Positions 15,243 through 20,367 of a stretch of 20,367 nt of DNA are shown here, piece by piece. The notes beneath the pieces are model-generated. The model was not told the DNA's origin, did not search any database, and worked only from the letters and a program-made list of their open reading frames with translations. Both the position numbers and the translations under genes were made by a program. The DNA comes from CAXQRU01 sp964226685. Lineage in GTDB: Bacteria > Pseudomonadota > Gammaproteobacteria > Pseudomonadales > Cellvibrionaceae. The stretch lies in contig CAXQRU010000166.1 of assembly GCA_964226685.1 (NCBI GenBank), forward strand, positions 1 through 20,367, given 5' to 3'. Numbering within the stretch: the first letter of the stretch is position 1; each line of letters starts with the position of its first letter.

Positions 15243-16406
15243 GTGCCATCCGTTCCTGGTTGGCTGGCTTACCTTTCGTTGATTTTGGCGTTTGCTTTTT
15301 GTTTTTGGCAAGGTGCTCGATTTTCAGCAAGACGTCAACAAACCACTTCCGCAGTTGATCAACATTATCTAAAAGGCCTTAATTTTCTACTTAATGAGCA
15401 GTCTGATGAGGCTATTGATACCTTCGTTAGGGCGCTTGAGGTTAATGCTTCCACTCTCGAAACCCATTTGTCTTTGGGTAACTTACTACGGCGCAGGGGT
15501 GAAGTAGATAGGGCGATAAAAATTCATCAAAATTTACTGGCTCGGCCCAACTTGACCGTAGAGCAGCAGCATCAGGCTGAGTATGAGTTGGCGGTAGATT
15601 TTATTAAACTTGGGCTTTTTGATAGGGCAGAGAAAATACTGTCCGTATTGATAGAGCGCGATGGTGTATTTAGAGAGAAGAGTTTGCATCGCTTGTTGGA
15701 ATTGCATCAGGCGCAAGGTGATTGGCAACAAGGTTTAGATGTGATTCAGTCCCTACAGGGAACTCGCCTTAAAGCCGCAGAATTTCAGTCATTAAGGGCG
15801 CATTTTTGTTGTGAGTTGGCTAAATCTTGTTTTGAGTCTGGGGACTTAGAGCGAACCAAAACCTTTGTAAAGCAAGCCATCTTATACGATAGAAATAGTT
15901 TACGTGCGAATCTTATGGCGTGCGAATATGGCGCCAAAACAAACCTTCGAAAAGCGCTCGCCTCGTTAAAAAAAGTGCTTATTGATAATCCTGTGTACAT
16001 TGATGTAGCCTTGCCAGTGATCGCCGCGAGTTATCGCTCTCTTGCAGATGAAAAGAGTTATCGACATTTTCTTGAGACGTTTTATGCTCAATTTGAAAGT
16101 GTTGGGGTGCTTTCTGCTTTGGCGGTTCAGATTGAAAAAGAAGAGGATGCTTTTGCAGCCGCAAAATATGTTTCTGATCAAGTTCAGAAAAAACCTTCTT
16201 TAAAAGGAGTCGATCTGCTGTTGGACTATTACCTAGAGTTTTCAAAGGGAGGCACTAGAGAGCATTTGCAATCTTTAAAGCAAGTTCTTCAAGAGGTGTT
16301 ATCCAATATCAAACCCTATAAGTGCCAAAGTTGTGGTTTTAAGTCCGAGGAGTTGCATTGGTTATGCCCAACCTGTAAAACCTGGGATAGCATTCAGCCT
16401 TATTAA
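15243..16406 (+). CDS. lapB: Lipopolysaccharide assembly protein LapB (YciM)
   Basis: An inner-membrane anchored TPR protein which, with FtsH, limits LpxC and so matches lipid A supply to demand. The 387 residues contain one N-terminal membrane helix (about 5-24), then tandem TPR-like helical pairs (about 38-330), for example LNFLLNEQSDEAIDTFVRAL and HLSLGNLLRRRGEVDRAIKI. The C-terminal rubredoxin-like metal site has C361-x2-C364 and C375-x2-C378. All four cysteines needed for function in E. coli are therefore present. The start is GTG two bases after lapA, with GAGAG about eight bases upstream. wecB follows after 14 bases, which ties LPS control to the surface sugar genes downstream. Confidence 0.95.
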   Translation: MPSVPGWLAYLSLILAFAFCFWQGARFSARRQQTTSAVDQHYLKGLNFLLNEQSDEAIDTFVRALEVNASTLETHLSLGNLLRRRGEVDRAIKIHQNLLARPNLTVEQQHQAEYELAVDFIKLGLFDRAEKILSVLIERDGVFREKSLHRLLELHQAQGDWQQGLDVIQSLQGTRLKAAEFQSLRAHFCCELAKSCFESGDLERTKTFVKQAILYDRNSLRANLMACEYGAKTNLRKALASLKKVLIDNPVYIDVALPVIAASYRSLADEKSYRHFLETFYAQFESVGVLSALAVQIEKEEDAFAAAKYVSDQVQKKPSLKGVDLLLDYYLEFSKGGTREHLQSLKQVLQEVLSNIKPYKCQSCGFKSEELHWLCPTCKTWDSIQPY

Positions 16407-16420
16407 TTGAGTATTTATTT

Positions 16421-17536
16421 ATGAAAAGAGTTTTGACGGTTTTTGGTACCAGGCCAGAAGCCATAAAAATGGCGCCGCTGGTTCAGGCTCTAAAGCAATC
16501 TGATCAGTTTGAAGCGGCAGTTTGTGTCACAGCGCAGCATCGAGAGATGCTCGATCAAGTTTTAGAATTGTTTGAGATCAAGCCAGAATTTGACCTCGAT
16601 ATTATGAAGCCAGGCCAAACGCTCAATGAAGTAACAGCTAATATTTTGTTAAGTATTAAGCCTGTGTTACAAAAATTTAAGCCCGATGTTGTGCTGGTTC
16701 ATGGGGATACGGCCACGACATTGGCGACCGCTTTGGCGGCATACTATGAGCAGGTGCCGGTGGGGCACGTTGAGGCGGGCCTTCGAACCGGTAATATTTA
16801 CTCACCCTGGCCCGAGGAAGTGAATCGAAAGGTCACAGGTTGTATTGCTCAATATCATTTTGCACCGACATTGGCCTCTAAAAATAATTTATTGAAAGAA
16901 GGGGTGGAGGATGCCCGAGTTGTGATCACGGGCAATACAGTGATTGATGCTCTTTTATCTGTTAAAGATAAAATCCTTTCTGATGATTCATTAAAGGATC
17001 ATTTAGCTCGTCAGTTTCCATTTCTCGATAATAGCAAAAAAATGATTTTGGTGACTGGGCATCGTCGTGAAAGTTTTGGTGGTGGTTTTGAGAGAATTTG
17101 TGAAGCCCTTCGGGCTTTGTCTAAAGATAATAATGTACAAATTGTGTACCCCGTTCATTTAAATCCCAATGTGCAAGAGCCTGTTAATAGACTGTTGGCT
17201 GGCATTGACAATATTCATTTGATAGAGCCGCAAGATTATTTGCCGTTTGTTTATTTGATGATTCAGTCGCATGTAATTGTAACTGACTCTGGAGGCGTTC
17301 AAGAAGAAGCCCCATCACTGGGCAAGCCAGTTCTTGTGATGCGGGAAACCACTGAGAGGCCGGAAGCAGTGGAGGCCGGCACCGTTAAGCTCGTTGGTAC
17401 CGATACACAAAAAATTATAAAAGAAGCCAATACGTTGTTGAATGATGAGCAAGCCTATAAGACAATGGCCAAAGCTCACAACCCCTATGGGGATGGTAAG
17501 GCTTGTGAAAGAATTTTGGCAACGTTAACAAATTAA
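16421..17536 (+). CDS. wecB: UDP-N-acetylglucosamine 2-epimerase (non-hydrolysing)
   Basis: Interconverts UDP-GlcNAc and UDP-ManNAc in the cytoplasm, the first step toward ManNAc-type sugars of surface glycans. The 371 residues are of normal length with two Rossmann-like halves. Catalytic residues match E. coli WecB with a one-residue shift: D96 (HGDT), E118 (GHVEAGLRTG), E132 (PEE) and H214 (VTGHRRESFGGG). The UDP-binding segment TDSGGVQEEAP (288-298) and ETTERPEA (309-316) are intact. It follows lapB by 14 bases and wecC begins 14 bases after its stop, so UDP-ManNAc is most likely oxidised at once to UDP-ManNAcA. Use in O-antigen, capsule or enterobacterial-type common antigen cannot be told from this window. 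Confidence 0.96.
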   Translation: MKRVLTVFGTRPEAIKMAPLVQALKQSDQFEAAVCVTAQHREMLDQVLELFEIKPEFDLDIMKPGQTLNEVTANILLSIKPVLQKFKPDVVLVHGDTATTLATALAAYYEQVPVGHVEAGLRTGNIYSPWPEEVNRKVTGCIAQYHFAPTLASKNNLLKEGVEDARVVITGNTVIDALLSVKDKILSDDSLKDHLARQFPFLDNSKKMILVTGHRRESFGGGFERICEALRALSKDNNVQIVYPVHLNPNVQEPVNRLLAGIDNIHLIEPQDYLPFVYLMIQSHVIVTDSGGVQEEAPSLGKPVLVMRETTERPEAVEAGTVKLVGTDTQKIIKEANTLLNDEQAYKTMAKAHNPYGDGKACERILATLTN

Positions 17537-17550
17537 AATATAGGACCCCA

Positions 17551-18810
17551 ATGAATTACGAAACTATTTCTGTGATTGGTTTAGGTTATATTGGCCTGCC
17601 AACAGCGGCAGCTTTTGCTGCTCGTAAAAAAAAGGTGATTGGCGTTGATGTGATTCAATCAACGGTGGACACTATTAATCAAGGTAAAGTTCATATTGTA
17701 GAGCCTGATCTCGATATGGTGGTTCGTGCGGCAGTAACAGAGGGTTATTTGCGCGCCACAATAAAACCTGAACCTGCGGATGCTTTCTTAATTGCGGTGC
17801 CGACTCCTTTCAAAAATAATCATGAGCCTGACTTGAGTTATATTGAGTCGGCGGCTAAAGCCGTAGCGCCCGTTCTTGCGAAAGGGAATTTAGTGATCTT
17901 GGAGTCAACCTCTCCTGTAGGTGCGACCGAGGCTATGGCTGAATGGTTGGCTCAAGAACGCCCGGATTTGAGCTTTCCTCAAACTCATGGTGAAGACTCA
18001 GATATACGAGTAGCTCATTGCCCTGAGCGAGTATTACCAGGGCATGTGATGCGCGAGCTGGTGGAAAATGACCGGGTGATTGGAGGTATGACCCCGAAAT
18101 GTTCGCAAGAAGCGATCAAGCTTTATAAGACCTTTGTGGCGGGTGAGTGTGTTGTAACCAATGCCAGAACCGCTGAAATGGCCAAGCTGACTGAGAACTC
18201 TTTTAGGGATGTTAATATTGCGTTTGCCAATGAGCTCTCCATCATTTGCGATAAATTAAATATTAATGTTTGGGAATTGATTGCTCTAGCCAATCGGCAT
18301 CCTAGGGTGAATATTTTGCAGCCAGGTCCTGGAGTTGGGGGGCACTGTATTGCGGTTGACCCCTGGTTTATTGTGAGCCAATCGCCTGAAGAGGCCAGGC
18401 TGATAAGAACGGCAAGAGAAGTAAATGATGCCAAACCGGAGTGGGTCATCAATAAGGTCAAAATAGCTATTGCTGACTTCTTAATGGCTAACCCGAATAA
18501 AACTGCTCAAGAAATAATTATCGCTTGTTTGGGGCTTACCTTTAAGCCCAATATTGATGACCTAAGAGAAAGTCCGGCGCTGGCGATTGCCAAAAAAATT
18601 ACTCAAATAAACCAAGGTAAGACTTTCGTGGTTGAGCCTAATATAGTAGAGTTACCCTCGGACTTTGATGAAGCTCAATTGGTTAGTCTCTCTGCGGTGG
18701 AACAAGCGGATATTGTCTTAATGCTTGTTGATCATGATCCTTTTAAAGTATTAAATGCTAGTTCGTTTACAAAGAATACATTGGTGATTGATACTAAAGG
18801 GATAATATAG
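17551..18810 (+). CDS. wecC: UDP-N-acetyl-D-mannosamine dehydrogenase
   Basis: Oxidises UDP-ManNAc twice with NAD+ to UDP-ManNAcA, an acidic sugar donor. The 419 residues show the UDP-sugar dehydrogenase layout: NAD-binding GLGYIGLP (10-17), central helix with AEMAKLTENSFRD (208-220, catalytic K212 and N216), and the nucleophile C266 in PGPGVGGHCIAVDPW. The C-terminal UDP-binding domain holds GLTFKPNIDDLRESP. TAGGA lies about six bases before the ATG. Directly behind wecB, it completes the UDP-ManNAcA branch. The tRNA-Asn promoter begins two bases after its stop. A close alternative is a related UDP-sugar dehydrogenase such as WbpA, but the wecB neighbour favours ManNAc as substrate. Confidence 0.93.
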   Translation: MNYETISVIGLGYIGLPTAAAFAARKKKVIGVDVIQSTVDTINQGKVHIVEPDLDMVVRAAVTEGYLRATIKPEPADAFLIAVPTPFKNNHEPDLSYIESAAKAVAPVLAKGNLVILESTSPVGATEAMAEWLAQERPDLSFPQTHGEDSDIRVAHCPERVLPGHVMRELVENDRVIGGMTPKCSQEAIKLYKTFVAGECVVTNARTAEMAKLTENSFRDVNIAFANELSIICDKLNINVWELIALANRHPRVNILQPGPGVGGHCIAVDPWFIVSQSPEEARLIRTAREVNDAKPEWVINKVKIAIADFLMANPNKTAQEIIIACLGLTFKPNIDDLRESPALAIAKKITQINQGKTFVVEPNIVELPSDFDEAQLVSLSAVEQADIVLMLVDHDPFKVLNASSFTKNTLVIDTKGII

Positions 18811-18812
18811 GG

Positions 18813-18848
18813 TTGACAGTATCTAATTAGCCCTATATCATTCGCCCC
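18813..18848 (+). promoter_or_regulatory. tRNA-Asn promoter with GC-rich discriminator
   Basis: TTGACA (18813-18818, perfect -35), a 17-base spacer and TATCAT (18836-18841, five of six) form a strong sigma70 promoter. TCGCCCC follows immediately, the GC-rich discriminator typical of stringently controlled stable RNA genes. The start would be near 18848. ACTCAA (18849-18854) and TTGAGT (18866-18871) can form a six-pair hairpin in the 5' leader just before the RNase P cleavage point. Confidence 0.85.
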
Positions 18849-18878
18849 ACTCAAAGGCAATCGCATTGAGTTCACTAC

Positions 18879-18954
18879 TCCGCCTTAGCTCAGTTGGTAG
18901 AGCACATGACTGTTAATCATTAGGTCGCTGGTTCGAGCCCAGCAGGCGGAGCCA
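18879..18954 (+). tRNA. tRNA-Asn (anticodon GTT)
   Basis: A 76-base cloverleaf. The acceptor arm TCCGCCT pairs with AGGCGGA, discriminator G is followed by an encoded CCA. D arm is AGCTCAGTTGGTAGAGC; the anticodon loop CTGTTAA gives GTT (asparagine); T arm is GCTGG-TTCGAGC-CCAGC. The anticodon stem CATGA/TCATT has four pairs plus a C-U mismatch at its top (positions 27 and 43). It has its own promoter right after wecC, and no clear terminator separates it from the lhgO-like gene downstream. Confidence 0.97.
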
Positions 18955-19039
18955 AACTAAGTTCTTTGATAATAAAATTCTGCATCGTGGCGCTTCAGTA
19001 TCATGGTTAAATACTCTGTCTCATTAGAGAGGTAACACA

Positions 19040-20245
19040 TTGAAGTATAGAGATTTTGTTGTAATTGGAGCAGGTATTGTAGGTTTAACTATAGCGCGGC
19101 TACTGAAAATGCAAAATCCTAATGCTAAGGTCGTTGTATTTGAAAAAGAGGGTCTTTTGGGTTTGCATGGAAGTGGTCGAAATAGCGGTGTGTTACACAG
19201 TGGTATTTATTATGCTCCGGACTCGCTAAAGGCGAAAATTTGTGTATCTGGTTCCCAAAAAATGGCGCGCTATTGTAAAGATAATAATCTTCCCTTTAAC
19301 AACATGGGGAAAGTCATTATATCTACTAAACCAGAAAACGATAAGCAAATTGATGTTTTGCATGCTCGTGCAATTGCTAATAATGTGAATGCAAAAGTCA
19401 TAGACAGAGAAGAGCTGCGAAATATTGAGCCGGAAGCCAATAACCGTGCTGAAAAAGCCCTGTATAGCCCAACGACTTCAGTCATAGATCCTAAGAGTGT
19501 ATTAGGCTTTATTCATCAGGAAATTTCTGAACTTGGTGTGGAACTCATTTTCGGTTTGCAAATAAAGTTGGTAGATTCAGATGCATCTACTATTAAAACC
19601 AATCATGGCGAATTTAAATACGGCAAGCTGTTTAATGCAGCAGGCCAATATTCAGATAAAGTAGCTCATTTATTTGGTGCAGGTAGGCGTTACACGATGA
19701 TACCTTTCAAGGGGCAATATTATGCACTAAAAAATTCAGAGAACTTTACTTTCAATGGTTTGATATATCCAGTGCCCGATTTGAATATGCCGTTTTTGGG
19801 GGTGCATTCCGTCAAAACGATTAATGATGAGATTTACTTTGGCCCATCAGCGGTGCCTGCACTTGGTAGAGAAAATTACTCTGGCATTGAAGGTATTCGG
19901 TTATCAGAATCGATGGATATTGCCTTGCATCTGCTAAAGCAATTTTATTATAACAAGCAGGGCTTTAGAAGTTATGCCTACGAAGAAGCGACTCGTATTT
20001 TTAAGCGAAACTTTGTGAAGGGGGTCAAGGCTTTGGTGCCCAATATTAAAAGTAGCAGTATCAATATGAGTAGCAAAGTTGGGATTCGCGCCCAACTGGT
20101 CGATACACAAGCACGAGAGTTAGTTACCGATTTTGTCGTTGAGCATAAAGATAATGCCACGCACATTCTTAATGCTATATCGCCAGCTTTTACTTGTTCA
20201 TTTAGCTTTGCAGAGTGGGTTGTAGGCGGTGATTCTACTAATTAG
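19040..20245 (+). CDS. lhgO: FAD-dependent L-2-hydroxyglutarate oxidase-like protein
   Basis: A FAD-dependent oxidoreductase that in relatives oxidises L-2-hydroxyglutarate to 2-oxoglutarate, passing electrons to the membrane quinone pool. The 401 residues show the DAO fold: dinucleotide site GAGIVG (10-15) with acidic E35, the family stretch HGSGRNSGVLHSGIYY (43-58), FNAAGQYSD (about 198-206), and C-terminal VGIRAQLVD and ISPAFTCSFSFAEWV. TTG is used as start, with AGAGGT about seven bases upstream and no ATG nearby. It lies after wecBC and tRNA-Asn. LhgO-like genes also occur inside surface polysaccharide clusters, where the substrate is unproven, so a role in sugar metabolism is an alternative to housekeeping 2-hydroxyglutarate clearance. 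The family is clear; the substrate here is not. Confidence 0.85.
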   Translation: MKYRDFVVIGAGIVGLTIARLLKMQNPNAKVVVFEKEGLLGLHGSGRNSGVLHSGIYYAPDSLKAKICVSGSQKMARYCKDNNLPFNNMGKVIISTKPENDKQIDVLHARAIANNVNAKVIDREELRNIEPEANNRAEKALYSPTTSVIDPKSVLGFIHQEISELGVELIFGLQIKLVDSDASTIKTNHGEFKYGKLFNAAGQYSDKVAHLFGAGRRYTMIPFKGQYYALKNSENFTFNGLIYPVPDLNMPFLGVHSVKTINDEIYFGPSAVPALGRENYSGIEGIRLSESMDIALHLLKQFYYNKQGFRSYAYEEATRIFKRNFVKGVKALVPNIKSSSINMSSKVGIRAQLVDTQARELVTDFVVEHKDNATHILNAISPAFTCSFSFAEWVVGGDSTN

Positions 20246-20344
20246 AAAGATTAGGTATTTTTGAATACGGCTTTGCCTTCATTAGGGGTTTTTAAATTGA
20301 GTATACTTGTTTATAAAATGTTCTTTCATGAGAAATTTGAAAGT
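20246..20344. other. Non-coding tail after the lhgO-like gene
   Basis: 99 AT-rich bases without a convincing gene. A four-pair hairpin CCTT-CATT-AGGG before GTTTTT (about 20276-20296) is a very weak terminator candidate. The next gene lies beyond the sequenced fragment. Confidence 0.4.
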
Positions 20345-20367
20345 AGATCGGAAGAGCACACGTCTGA
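20345..20367. other. Illumina adapter remnant (right end)
   Basis: The last 23 bases, starting AGATCGGAAGAGCACACGTC, are identical to the start of the TruSeq read adapter. They are not genomic. Confidence 0.97.

Noticed and set aside
20276..20296. Terminator after the lhgO-like gene
   Set aside because: Stem is four pairs including one wobble; the T-run alone is not enough.
18937..20344. Integrated element at tRNA-Asn with a duplicated 3' end
   Set aside because: No second copy of the tRNA 3' end and no integrase are visible to base 20344; could only be judged with more sequence.

Overview
The window is an ordinary chromosomal stretch from a Gammaproteobacterium. Support for this comes from the gene order cmk-rpsA-ihfB-lapA-lapB, NfuA and AroF-type DAHP synthase of enterobacterial/pseudomonad style, a ferredoxin-type CysI paired with a DUF934 protein, and DUF2970. 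Moderate GC content and many AT-ending codons would suit a marine lineage such as Cellvibrionales, but that placement is a guess. Both ends are Illumina TruSeq adapter sequence (1-13 and 20345-20367), so the insert proper is 14-20344. The left-hand gene is cut by the library fragment, not by biology.

Left block, minus strand (14-4410): cysI, a DUF934 protein, a CPA2-type cation/proton antiporter and, after a 173-base gap, a response regulator with a GGDEF diguanylate cyclase domain. The first three overlap or nearly touch and look like one sulfur-assimilation operon that also carries the antiporter. Divergent from cysI is a 37-residue membrane peptide, facing a small DUF2970 membrane protein.

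Middle block (5015-11223): a CPA1 Na+/H+ antiporter with a C-terminal TrkA-like region followed by nfuA, then a dithiol glutaredoxin. A hairpin separates it from a minus-strand DAHP synthase. A short-chain dehydrogenase and an iron-sulfur (6-4)-type photolyase follow and overlap by four bases.

Right block, plus strand (11287-20245): pyrF-cmk, then rpsA behind a structured leader, a strong terminator, and ihfB-lapA-lapB (LPS assembly control). wecB-wecC (UDP-ManNAc/ManNAcA synthesis), tRNA-Asn with its own promoter, and an LhgO-like FAD oxidase complete it. The wecBC-lhgO end resembles the entrance to a surface polysaccharide (O-antigen/capsule) locus, which in Pseudomonas aeruginosa also begins next to ihfB.

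I found no CRISPR array, insertion sequence, prophage or toxin-antitoxin pair, and nothing that amounts to an obviously new system. The most rewarding items are the rpsA leader with a start-overlapping small ORF, the cysI-DUF934-antiporter operon, the 37-aa membrane peptide, the photolyase start and metal-ligand match, and the tRNA-Asn unit at the polysaccharide boundary.
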